From Acidobacteriota bacterium (GTDB taxonomy: Bacteria; Acidobacteriota; Blastocatellia; Chloracidobacteriales; JADJPF01), in NCBI GenBank assembly GCA_016213785.1, contig JACQZQ010000117.1, forward strand, positions 1-43,799: a stretch of 43,799 nucleotides of DNA. The letters run 5' to 3'. A model generated the notes under the pieces. It saw only the letters and a program-made list of their open reading frames with translations, was not told where the DNA came from and made no database searches. Positions 7,187 through 15,712 of this stretch are shown piece by piece. The translations under genes were made by a program, and so were the position numbers. Numbering within the stretch: position 1 is the stretch's first letter; the number at the start of each line of letters is the position of its first letter.

Positions 7187-7951
7187 ATGGCAAATAAATT
7201 ATCTATTAGCGCTAAAGAAAATCCCCCTCTTACTAAAACTAAAATAGCTGTGATTATTCCAGCACTTAATGAAGAAAAAGCTATTGGTCAGGTTTTAGCT
7301 GAACTACCTTTAGAACTTATCTATCAAGTAATTGTTGTAGATAATGGTAGTAGCGATCTTACAGCAGATATTGCCCATCAAAATGGTGCAGAAGTAGCAT
7401 TTGAGCCTAAAAAAGGCTATGGTGCTGCTTGTAAGCGTGGGCTTAAACTAGTCAAAGCTGAAGTAGATATTATTATTTTTCTAGATGGCGATTATAGCGA
7501 TTATCCCCAAGAGATAAACCTACTTATTTCTCCTATACTCAATAACTCTGCTGATATGGTAATAGGGTCAAGAGTCTTAGGCAGAAGGCAAAAAGGATCG
7601 CTCACACCTCAACAAATTTTTGGTAATTGGTTAGCAACTAGATTAATCAAACTTTTTTGGGGATTTAATTATAGTGATTTAGGCCCATTTCGTGCTATTA
7701 GAGCAAAAAGCCTTGCACAGCTTCAAATGCAAGACCATAACTTTGGTTGGACTGTAGAAATGCAAATCAAAGCATTAAAACAAAAGTTAAAAGTTCAGGA
7801 AGTAGCTGTACGCTATAAAAAACGCTTAGGCAAATCTAAAATTAGTGGAACATTAAGTGGAACAATTAAAGCAGGGGTTAAGATTTTGTATCTAATTGTA
7901 AAATATGGCTTAATTGATTATTCTAGCCCCTGGCAAACAGACGTAAGCTAA
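7187..7951 (+). CDS. Family 2 glycosyltransferase (dolichyl-phosphate sugar transferase-like)
   Basis: The 254-residue GT-A protein has the nucleotide-sugar binding start IPALNEEKAIG (24-34), VDNGSSD (51-57), GYGAACKRG (78-85) and a metal-binding DxD in FLDGDYSD (D100/D102). The order and spacing match polyprenyl/dolichyl-phosphate mannosyl- or glucosyltransferases, which charge a lipid carrier with one sugar at the cytoplasmic membrane. It lacks the C-terminal transmembrane pair of some family members, so it is probably a peripheral membrane enzyme. It is divergent from the molybdopterin gene and precedes rimO. No polysaccharide cluster surrounds it, so donor and acceptor are unknown. Confidence 0.85.
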   Translation: MANKLSISAKENPPLTKTKIAVIIPALNEEKAIGQVLAELPLELIYQVIVVDNGSSDLTADIAHQNGAEVAFEPKKGYGAACKRGLKLVKAEVDIIIFLDGDYSDYPQEINLLISPILNNSADMVIGSRVLGRRQKGSLTPQQIFGNWLATRLIKLFWGFNYSDLGPFRAIRAKSLAQLQMQDHNFGWTVEMQIKALKQKLKVQEVAVRYKKRLGKSKISGTLSGTIKAGVKILYLIVKYGLIDYSSPWQTDVS

Positions 7952-8069
7952 ATCATTATTAACACAGAAATAAAAATACTTATTATTAATTTACAATCAC
8001 TGAGTTGAATTTTGATTTTTATCCTGTTAAATTTAACTCTTTTTTGAAATGTTATAAAGGAAACAAATA

Positions 8070-9491
8070 GTGAGTAAAATAGGATTTGTTAGTTTAGGTT
8101 GCCCTAAAAACTTAGTCGATAGTGAAGTAATGATGGGACTACTGGAAAATAATTCCCACCAATTAACTACAGAAAAAAATTCTGCTGATATTATAGTAGT
8201 AAATACTTGCGGTTTTATTGATGCTGCTAAACAAGAATCTATTGATACCATTCTAGAAATGGCTCAGTATAAACAAACAGGTCAATGTCAAAAGCTAATT
8301 GTAACAGGCTGTCTAGTTGAACGTTACCGTCAAGAATTACAAGAAGAAATCCCTGAAATAGATGCTTTATTAGGTACAAACGAAGTAGAAGAAATCTTGC
8401 AAGCTTGTAATTCTACTAGTAAGATTAGCTTACGTCGTTCACTTCCAGTTATTGCACCTTCAATTTTAGCTGAAACAGATAATTTTATTGATATTGTAGG
8501 TCAAACGCCTAAAAGAGAAGAAGATATTGCTGCGGCGGCCTATCTTTATAATGATAAAACTCCTAGAAAAAGGACTACGCCTAAGTTTTATTCCTATATT
8601 AAAATATCTGAAGGTTGTGAACATCCTTGTACTTTTTGTATAATCCCTAAACTTAGAGGAGATTTTCGTAGTCGTCGCTTAGGTTCAATACTAAAAGAAG
8701 CCGAAATTCTTGCCAAGCAAGGAGTTAAAGAGCTAGTTTTGATAGCTCAAGATAGTACTTGGTATGGTCAAGATTTAGGGATTAAAGATGGTCTTGCAAC
8801 ACTTCTAAAATCACTTGCCAGTGTAGATGGAATAGAATGGATTCGTTTTCTTTACAGTTACCCATCACGACTCTCAAATGCTGTTTTAGATGTGATGGCA
8901 CAAGAACCTAAGCTTTGTAATTATGTTGATATTCCACTCCAACATGCTAGTACTAAAATGTTAAAAGCAATGAAACGCCCTGGTAATAGGGAGTTTGTTG
9001 AAAAGCTAGTAATGCGAATGCGCCAAAGAGTTCCCAAAATTGCGATAAGAACAACTTTTATAGTTGGTTTTCCTGGTGAAACTGAAGATGACTTTCAAGA
9101 ATTAATGGAGTTTTGTAAGCAAATGGAGTTTGATAATTTAGGAGTATTTACTTATTCTGATGAAGAAGGAACCCCTGCTTATGAAATGGAAAATAAAGTT
9201 CCTCTTAAAACTGCTCAAGCAAGACAGCGTAAGTTAATGAAACAGCAGGCACAAATTTCGCGCCGCCATAATAAGAAAATGATAGGTCAAAGAGTAAAAG
9301 TATTATTTGAAGGCGAGTCTAAGGAAAGTGATCTTCTCTGGCAAGGTAGAATGGAGTCTCAAGCACCTGAAATAGATGGATGTATTTTAATAAATGATGC
9401 TCCTGAGAATTTTTCTATGGAACCAGGAACCTTTGTCACCGTTGAAATAACCGAAGCCCACGATTATGATTTGATAGGTCGTATTGTTTAA
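8070..9491 (+). CDS. rimO: Ribosomal protein S12 methylthiotransferase RimO
   Basis: RimO adds a methylthio group to an Asp of ribosomal protein S12, using two [4Fe-4S] clusters and S-adenosylmethionine. The N-terminal MTTase domain starts SKIGFVSLGCPKNLVDSE, the RimO signature, with further cluster Cys in NTCGF and VTGCLV. The radical-SAM motif is C183-x3-C187-x2-C190 in EGCEHPCTFCIIPK. A TRAM domain closes the protein (about 405-473). At 473 residues it is some 30 longer than usual, the excess being a charged linker at about 140-172 between the two domains. The GTG start is supported by AAAGGA eight bases upstream. RimO rather than MiaB, because of GCPKN and the SEGCEHPC context. Confidence 0.95.
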   Translation: MSKIGFVSLGCPKNLVDSEVMMGLLENNSHQLTTEKNSADIIVVNTCGFIDAAKQESIDTILEMAQYKQTGQCQKLIVTGCLVERYRQELQEEIPEIDALLGTNEVEEILQACNSTSKISLRRSLPVIAPSILAETDNFIDIVGQTPKREEDIAAAAYLYNDKTPRKRTTPKFYSYIKISEGCEHPCTFCIIPKLRGDFRSRRLGSILKEAEILAKQGVKELVLIAQDSTWYGQDLGIKDGLATLLKSLASVDGIEWIRFLYSYPSRLSNAVLDVMAQEPKLCNYVDIPLQHASTKMLKAMKRPGNREFVEKLVMRMRQRVPKIAIRTTFIVGFPGETEDDFQELMEFCKQMEFDNLGVFTYSDEEGTPAYEMENKVPLKTAQARQRKLMKQQAQISRRHNKKMIGQRVKVLFEGESKESDLLWQGRMESQAPEIDGCILINDAPENFSMEPGTFVTVEITEAHDYDLIGRIV

Positions 9492-9615
9492 CTTTTAATT
9501 TAGGTAATTAAAAATTTAGATTTCTTTTTTTAGAATATTTGTTATAGATTATAGGAAACATATCCGTCCTATAAATACATCAAAATTATAAAAGTAAGTC
9601 TTTTGGAGTAAAACT

Positions 9616-10182
9616 TTGAATAAATTGATTTTATCTTTATTTATATTAGTTCTTTTTACGATTAATTTAGCAGCACAAACCTTAGGCGGTTCTGGCATGA
9701 GGGTAATGCCTGTAGATGAATTATCCTTACGTGCTGATGTAATAGTTAGAGCAAAGGTTAAAAAAGTTGAAAAAGCTAGCTATTTGGATTATACCCAACT
9801 TGCAACCTTACATATTACAGACATTATTAAAGGTGATAGTAGGCTAAAAGAAGTCCGTGTTTGGTCTGGAACACAAAATATTAATGCTAATGATTCGTTT
9901 AGTAAAGATAATGATGTAATCATTTTTCTAGTGCATGAACAAACTTTTTATAGATTACTTAATTTTCAATTTGGAATATTTCCAATTGAAGGTGAAACTG
10001 TCAGAAATTGGCGTTTTGCAATCCCTCCTAACCCTAATCCTAATGAAACCAATAACAATGCTGAACCCATAGAAAATACTCCTTTTGGTTTAATTGATAA
10101 AGGCTACACAGAAGTTCGTAAAGAAATAGCAGTAACCCTTCGCTCAGTAAAAGGTGGCGGTAAAGGTCTTATTAAAGAATAA
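9616..10182 (+). CDS. Small secreted protein of unknown function
   Basis: The 188-residue protein has a signal peptide (about residues 1-20, ending NLAAQ) and a mature part of beta character. The pattern ELSLRADVIVRAKVKKVE, then an alternating strand ending in HITDIIKGD, resembles OB-like secreted domains often annotated only as hypothetical in Acidobacteriota and related phyla. The C-terminus is Asn/Pro-rich and then basic. The TTG start is favoured by GGAG at 9605-9608 just upstream, and it places the signal peptide correctly. It follows rimO by 124 bp and converges with the PP2C gene. No function is assigned. Confidence 0.75.
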   Translation: MNKLILSLFILVLFTINLAAQTLGGSGMRVMPVDELSLRADVIVRAKVKKVEKASYLDYTQLATLHITDIIKGDSRLKEVRVWSGTQNINANDSFSKDNDVIIFLVHEQTFYRLLNFQFGIFPIEGETVRNWRFAIPPNPNPNETNNNAEPIENTPFGLIDKGYTEVRKEIAVTLRSVKGGGKGLIKE

Positions 10183-10273
10183 TCTACTTATAGTTAAATA
10201 CTCTTAAGCAAACAACTAGATCAAAAAATTAAATATTCGTTTAGTTTTTGCTAAATTCTGTATTCTATAGTAG

Positions 10274-11488
10274 TTAGCGTAATTGAGGGTTAGGATAAAA
10301 AATCTTTAGTAGATAGCGCCAAATTTTTTGATAAAAGTCTTCTGATTTATTTTCTTTTTTATTTTTTATTTCTTTTCTAATCTCAAATTTAGCCATTTCT
10401 TCTATAGTTATTTTTGGTATTGCTAGAGATGTTATAGCTATACCCTCTTCTATTTCATCCTTTATTTGGCTTTGTGAATAAGTCTTAGATACTGTTTTAG
10501 AGACTCTTAAATTTGATAAATCATCTTGCTCGGTTAACATTTCATCTAAAGGTTTATTTTCTAAAGTAATAGGCTCAAATAAATCTAAATCTTTAGGTAA
10601 ATTTTCATCACGCTCTAGTATTTCAATATTTAACTCATTACTATTTGTATTTTCAATATTCTTAAAGTTTTGTAATTCAGTAATTTGAGCTAAGACAATA
10701 GTAATGTTATCATAACCTCCTCGTTCATTAGCAAGTTTAATTAAAATATTTGTAGCTTCTTGTAAGTTATTAGAGTTGTTTATGATAGAGAGAATCTCAT
10801 GGTTTTTAATATGTGAAGTTAATCCATCAGAACAAAGTAGTAAAATATCTTTTTCTTTTAGTGTAAACTTATTTACTACAACATTTACATAGGGCTGACA
10901 ACCTAAAGCTTGTAAAATAACATTTCTTAAACAATAATGCTCTACTTCTTCTTCAGTAATAAAGCCTGATTCTAAAAGCTGGCTAACTAATGATTGATCT
11001 TTAGAAATTTGCTTAATTTCTTTATTTCTAATAAGATAGCAGCGAGAGTCTCCAACTTGAGCAACATAAGCAGTATTTTGGCTAATACCTAAACCTGTAA
11101 AGGTTGCGCCCATTCCTGTACATTTAACATCTTTACCTGCTCTATAAATTATTTCTTTATTTGCTAGCTCCACAGCTAAGCGAAATTGCTCATAAAAAGG
11201 CAATTGATTAAAACCTATATGTTCTTGAATTTGAATAACTTGTTCTCTAACTGTATCAATAGCTAGTTGGCTAGCAACTTCACCTGCTAAGGCACCACCC
11301 ATACCATCAGAAACCGCTAATAATAACTCTTTATCCAACTTAAGCTTTATTAGTTTATCAGTAGGTTGGAAAGCATTCCAAAAATTTTTACTTGTTAAAT
11401 CTGCAACTAAGAAATTATCTTCGTTATTTCTTCTTTCCTGACCAATATTAGTAGAAGCATAAAGGTCTATATTTAATAACTGGCTCAT
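10274..11488 (-). CDS. PP2C-type serine/threonine protein phosphatase with long C-terminal extension
   Basis: Residues 1-245 form a bacterial PP2C (Stp/PrpC) domain that removes phosphate from Ser/Thr using two metal ions. Visible motifs are RRNNEDN (D24), LAVSDGMGGALAGE (D61), CTGMGATF, AQVGDSRCYL, LLCSDGLT and GGYDNITIV. Residues 250-404 are an acidic, Asn/Glu/Leu-rich extension with no recognised domain, ending in a short basic-aromatic segment (WRYLLKIFY) that might touch the membrane; this is inference. A partner Ser/Thr kinase is not in the window. It lies downstream of the sigma-54 activator on the same strand with 221 bp between them, so they may or may not be co-transcribed. Confidence 0.92.
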   Translation of the reverse strand: MSQLLNIDLYASTNIGQERRNNEDNFLVADLTSKNFWNAFQPTDKLIKLKLDKELLLAVSDGMGGALAGEVASQLAIDTVREQVIQIQEHIGFNQLPFYEQFRLAVELANKEIIYRAGKDVKCTGMGATFTGLGISQNTAYVAQVGDSRCYLIRNKEIKQISKDQSLVSQLLESGFITEEEVEHYCLRNVILQALGCQPYVNVVVNKFTLKEKDILLLCSDGLTSHIKNHEILSIINNSNNLQEATNILIKLANERGGYDNITIVLAQITELQNFKNIENTNSNELNIEILERDENLPKDLDLFEPITLENKPLDEMLTEQDDLSNLRVSKTVSKTYSQSQIKDEIEEGIAITSLAIPKITIEEMAKFEIRKEIKNKKENKSEDFYQKIWRYLLKIFYPNPQLR

Positions 11489-11709
11489 AATAATACCCCC
11501 AATAAAGAGTTTTTACGAGAAGTACTCAAATTTTGTGCCAAAATAAAACAATATTTCTTCAAAGTCTGTAATTTACTTATTATCAATAGGATAGTAGTAT
11601 TTAAGGAAGAGGTTTTAGAAAACATTTAGTCTAAGAGTTCAACTTTCAAACTAAATCTAATTCAATTTTTAGACTAGCAACTTAAGAAAGCATTAAGAAA
11701 CCAAATTTT

Positions 11710-13326
11710 TTATAGCCCATAAGCTTTTTTACGATCAAAGAACTTAGCTCTTGAAATACCTAAAAGCTCAATAGCCCGATCATTATTGCCTTCTGCTAAT
11801 GCTAAAGCGCGTTGAATATAATCTAGCTCTATTTGTGAAATAACTTCATTAAGTGGTAAGAATTTATTTGTAGTTAACTGAGTATTTTCTAATTTATTTT
11901 CTAGCCTATTTTCACTGTTAATTATATAGTCTGGTAAATGAATTAAATCTAGTTCTTGGTTGTCATAAAGTGCATCTAGTTCTTCAACTAACCTTAGCAG
12001 TTGCCTAATGTTACCAGGCCAAGAGTATTTTTGCATTTGATGAATTGCTTTTAGAGTAAACTTTTTTTCTGAATATATTTTTTCTAAGAAATATTCAATA
12101 ATTAATGGTATATCTTCAGTACGTTCTCTTAAAGGGTTAATACCTATAGTAGCACCTTTAAGTCTATAATAAAGATCTTCGCGAAACTCACCCTTTTTTA
12201 TTAAATCTAGCAAATTTTTATTTGTAGCAGAAACAATTCTAATATTTGTTTGTAGTGTTTTAACCCCACCTACACGCTCAAACTCGCCTGTTTCCAGCAC
12301 TCTAAGAAGTTTTGCTTGAATTTTAAGCGGGATTTCTGCTACTTCATCTAAAAAAAGCGTCCCCTCATTAGCAAGCTCTAATTTACCAATCTTTGTTTGA
12401 GTTGCTCCAGAAAAAGCTCCTTTTTCATGTCCAAAAAGTTCACTTTCAATTATGGGTTCCGAAAGTGCAGCTAAATTAATAGCAATAAAGCTATGATAAG
12501 CTCTTTTTTGGTGTAGTTTATGAATAGCTCTAGCAAAAAGTTCTTTACCTGTTCCTGTTTCACCTTGAATTAATATAGGGAGTTCTTTACTAGACACTTT
12601 TTTTAATCGTAAATAACTCTCTTGTAAAGCTTTAGATTTGCCAACTAGTCCAACTTTTAGCATTTCCTCTATAGTTTCACTTAAATATAATGGTTGACTT
12701 TCTAAGGTTATTTTTTTATCTATTTCCTCGCTAGCAGTATTTAACCCCAAGTAAACATAATGAGCTAGAGCAATAAGAAAAAGTAAATCTGCGTGTGAAA
12801 AGCTATCTGCTAGGCGACGACTATCTGCATAAATAAGTCCTATTATTTTACTATCTTTTACACCTAAAGGAGCACACATTACAGTCCGAATCTGATTTAG
12901 ATTCATACTTTGACGACTTGAAAAAGGGTTATCTTTTAATGTATCCATAACTAGAAGTGGGACAGCATCTCTCATAACTCTACTTAAGAGAGTTTTACTT
13001 ACAGGCCAATCAGATACTTTTTCTCTAAGCTCAATATTATATCTAGCTATAGGTTGAAGTGTGTTATTTTCATCTAAAACAGCAATAAAACAACGTTCTA
13101 GATTAGTCATTTTTACTAGAGCTTCTACAGTAGCCTCTGGAATTTTGCTTAGCTTAGATTCTGAGCAAAGCGCCCGACCAAAACCATAAATTAGTTGTAA
13201 CCGGCTATAACTTGTAATTAGGGTATTAGGATCAATATAGGTAGTATCACGGAGATCTATATCAGCACTATTTTCTAGAAAAGCTTCTAAACCAGTGAGC
13301 TTATTAACACTTAAATCTTTACTCAT
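11710..13326 (-). CDS. Sigma-54-dependent transcriptional activator with N-terminal GAF domain
   Basis: The 538-residue protein has a GAF sensor (about 45-200), an AAA+ sigma-54 interaction domain (about 228-460) and a Fis-type helix-turn-helix (about 500-538, ending ISRAKFFDRKKAYGL). ATPase motifs are GETGTGKE (255-262), LFLDE (324-328) and the sigma-54 contact loop GAFSGA (303-308), a common Ser variant of GAFTGA. It hydrolyses ATP to open promoters held by RNA polymerase-sigma54. It has no receiver domain, so activation probably comes through ligand binding to GAF. The start is supported by AGGAG seven bases upstream. Targets are unknown; I saw no sigma-54 promoter that I would defend in the window. 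Confidence 0.93.
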   Translation of the reverse strand: MSKDLSVNKLTGLEAFLENSADIDLRDTTYIDPNTLITSYSRLQLIYGFGRALCSESKLSKIPEATVEALVKMTNLERCFIAVLDENNTLQPIARYNIELREKVSDWPVSKTLLSRVMRDAVPLLVMDTLKDNPFSSRQSMNLNQIRTVMCAPLGVKDSKIIGLIYADSRRLADSFSHADLLFLIALAHYVYLGLNTASEEIDKKITLESQPLYLSETIEEMLKVGLVGKSKALQESYLRLKKVSSKELPILIQGETGTGKELFARAIHKLHQKRAYHSFIAINLAALSEPIIESELFGHEKGAFSGATQTKIGKLELANEGTLFLDEVAEIPLKIQAKLLRVLETGEFERVGGVKTLQTNIRIVSATNKNLLDLIKKGEFREDLYYRLKGATIGINPLRERTEDIPLIIEYFLEKIYSEKKFTLKAIHQMQKYSWPGNIRQLLRLVEELDALYDNQELDLIHLPDYIINSENRLENKLENTQLTTNKFLPLNEVISQIELDYIQRALALAEGNNDRAIELLGISRAKFFDRKKAYGL

Positions 13327-13400
13327 AGCCTGCTCCTAAACTTAAATAGATTTGTTTAAGTTTAGCCAAAAACTATTTATAAAGAAATAGGGTTATTTTC

Positions 13401-13430
13401 AAAAAAAATACGGCCTATTTTGGCCGTATT
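13401..13430 (-). terminator. Rho-independent terminator
   Basis: A perfect 9-bp GC-containing stem AATACGGCC/GGCCGTATT (13407-13430) with a six-base loop is followed, reading the minus strand, by an uninterrupted run of T (13401-13408). It ends the transcript of the secreted-protein gene 13517-15097 and isolates the sigma-54 activator gene downstream. Confidence 0.85.
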
Positions 13431-13458
13431 CTAAAATTAAAATCTTTTTTAAGATACA

Positions 13459-13524
13459 AATATATTTTAGACTTAGATATTACTACTAGAGCCTAAAATA
13501 CTTAAGAGAATATATTTTAGACTT
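13459..13524. repeat. 16-bp direct repeat flanking the 3' end of a gene
   Basis: AATATATTTTAGACTT occurs at 13459-13474 and again at 13509-13524. The second copy contains the stop codon (13517-13519, minus strand) of the secreted-protein gene. The copies are 50 bp apart. Probably a small local duplication. Confidence 0.6.
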
Positions 13525-15097
13525 GAGATAAGATAACAGGTCTTGCATAGTAATTGATTAACCCTATTGGTAGAGTAGAAGTAGCTAAAGTGACTAATGC
13601 TGTAACTTGTCCATCTGTAAAGTCTATACGTACTGTTGATGCTAGTAGGCCAGAAATAACATCATCAAGATCTAGGCTAACTTGCTTATAAAGAGCTAAG
13701 ACATCAGGAATAATCACAGGACTTTGATTTAGCCCGTTTATTGCTTTTTGTAAACGGTCTTTAGCGTCTTTAATCGCAAAACGTACTTTAGAAGGTAAGT
13801 TAGGATTAGAATCTAAAACATTAAAACCAAATAGTAAATTATTAAGATTTGCTAAATAAGCAGCACGTGGTGAAGGGTTATTAGCAAAAAAGTTTTGTAC
13901 TCTTTGTGCTACCGCAGGATCATTATTAGCAATTTTTGCATATTGACTAGCACCTGTTCTAACAAATGGAAATGTGGTTGGAATGGTACTAAAAACAATT
14001 TGTGGAGGATTAGCACTAGTAGGAGGAAAATTAGCACCAGTAAAAAATATAGTCATAGTTTGATTATCAAGAGCAACTATTGCTGCTTGTAATTTATCAG
14101 CAGAATTTACTTGATAAGTAATCCTACTAGAACTAAAAAGTGATACTCCAATTGATGAGAGATAAGACAATACTCCTGCTCCAAAAACTGATCCTGGGTT
14201 AGCTTGAGCAGCACTTAATGGTGTGTTTGGAGTAAATGGAGGTAATGGCCCTCTTGTAGTTGGAGTAGGATTATTGGTGCCATTGATAGGAAGTCGGTTA
14301 AACAAATAATTTGAATACCCAATAGCAAGTATGTTTAATGCTGTATTTAATGTTACTTTACTGATGGCATTACTAGAAGATATTTGTCTAAGAACAGCAG
14401 CAGTTACACCATAAACTACATCTGGATCTGGAGCATTAGCATTAAAATCTGCCAATGAATTATATACTTTTTCTAAAAATTTTACCGCTTCATCAATAAC
14501 CGCATTTGTTGCTACATCATCACTAGAAGCAGTATTTTTAAGTGTAGTTAATACTCTAGCTAAATTTAATACGTTTGCTGCATAGTTACCGCGAGAAACC
14601 TGATCAACACTATATAGTAAATCAACTGCATTTTTTTGATCGCTAGTTAAAGGAGAACTATTAGCAGCATAACTTAATACCCCTTGTGGATCTAAAACTA
14701 CACGTGGGATTTGTGCTGTGGATGTTGGAGGAAATGGAGTTTGTGCACCACCTGGATTTGGTGTTCCAGTAGGTGATTGACCTGGCAATCCTAAACAAAG
14801 AGAAATGCTGCCATCTGAAAGACCACTAAGAAATTTTACCTGTGAATATTGCAAGCCTTGAGCAGAGTTAACAGCCAAACTAATAAAAGAATCTTTATAG
14901 CTATTGCTAGAAAGGCGAAAGATATTGCTAAGAAATGATTTTAATGGTTCTTGAAAAGCCCCTTTTGGATCTAAGACTGGTGGTAATTGGGGGGTTGGTT
15001 GTTGTGCAAAATTAGTACCTATATTCATCATTAGCATAATCATTATGCTAAAAACTGTTGTTACTTTGGAAAACTTTGATTTACTACTAAAAAACAT
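13517..15097 (-). CDS. Large secreted protein of unknown function
   Basis: The 526-residue protein has a long signal peptide (hydrophobic core about 12-30, ending GTNFAQQ). The mature part is rich in Ala, Asn, Ser and Pro. It is largely helical at about 35-90 and 140-270, with Pro/Thr/Gly-rich spacers at about 105-130 and 275-300 and a beta-like C-terminal third. No enzyme motif, repeat or anchoring signal was recognised. The AAGGAG ribosome site directly upstream of the start is strong and a good terminator follows, so it appears to be a well-expressed single-gene transcript. Function unknown; surface or periplasmic structural protein is only a guess. Confidence 0.8.
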   Translation of the reverse strand: MFFSSKSKFSKVTTVFSIMIMLMMNIGTNFAQQPTPQLPPVLDPKGAFQEPLKSFLSNIFRLSSNSYKDSFISLAVNSAQGLQYSQVKFLSGLSDGSISLCLGLPGQSPTGTPNPGGAQTPFPPTSTAQIPRVVLDPQGVLSYAANSSPLTSDQKNAVDLLYSVDQVSRGNYAANVLNLARVLTTLKNTASSDDVATNAVIDEAVKFLEKVYNSLADFNANAPDPDVVYGVTAAVLRQISSSNAISKVTLNTALNILAIGYSNYLFNRLPINGTNNPTPTTRGPLPPFTPNTPLSAAQANPGSVFGAGVLSYLSSIGVSLFSSSRITYQVNSADKLQAAIVALDNQTMTIFFTGANFPPTSANPPQIVFSTIPTTFPFVRTGASQYAKIANNDPAVAQRVQNFFANNPSPRAAYLANLNNLLFGFNVLDSNPNLPSKVRFAIKDAKDRLQKAINGLNQSPVIIPDVLALYKQVSLDLDDVISGLLASTVRIDFTDGQVTALVTLATSTLPIGLINYYARPVILSQV

Positions 15098-15712
15098 ATC
15101 TCTACTCCTTAAGAATATAATTTATGTCTTATAGTATAAATACTCTTCCGATTTTATTATTACTTACAGATAACAAGTTAAACTAAAATCAATGAAATGA
15201 CTAAGCTTACCTACTGATATAAATTTTTGATTTTTGTGATTAAATTTAATTATTTATTTTGGTTATTTGTCAAAATCAAATAAATTAGTACTAATAATAG
15301 TATTAGTAGCTAATTGCAGCTAATTATCATTAGCCTAGTTTAAGTTATTTTTTAAAAGTATTTTCCACTAAAAGTGGTATTATGGGGCACTTACTTAATA
15401 CTAAAACAAAATTTGGTTATATTTAAAGTTTGTTATCTTATATAGAATTAATTATAAAAAAATCAAATGAATATAATAATATACTATAAGCTCATACTAC
15501 TACATTCTGACTAGGGAATTATTAAAAGTAAATAGCTTTTAGCGAACTTACTGCAAGATCCCCATTAAATCAACAACTTAGGCTACATAAAATCATTAAT
15601 ACTGAATAAGCATATCTCTCAAAGCTATTTTGCTATTACTCAAAATAGTTAAGGTTTTAATTTTTTACTTTCTATTTTATTAAGTAAGAACATTAGTAGT
15701 GTTAGATTTTTA
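15098..15712. other. 615-bp intergenic region between two minus-strand genes
   Basis: This is the longest gene-free stretch. It should carry the promoter of gene 13517-15097 and the end of uvrA. I see a tandem AGCTAATT spaced 10 bp (15308-15325), a small CCACT/AGTGG hairpin at 15365-15377 and an 8-bp hairpin CTATTTTG/CAAAATAG at 15625-15648 downstream of uvrA. None has a convincing U-tract. No ORF with a ribosome site and no tRNA-like structure was found by eye. Confidence 0.4.

Noticed and set aside
15098-15712. Small RNA or small gene in the long spacer
   Set aside because: Only weak hairpins; no promoter-terminator pair or ribosome site supported a call.
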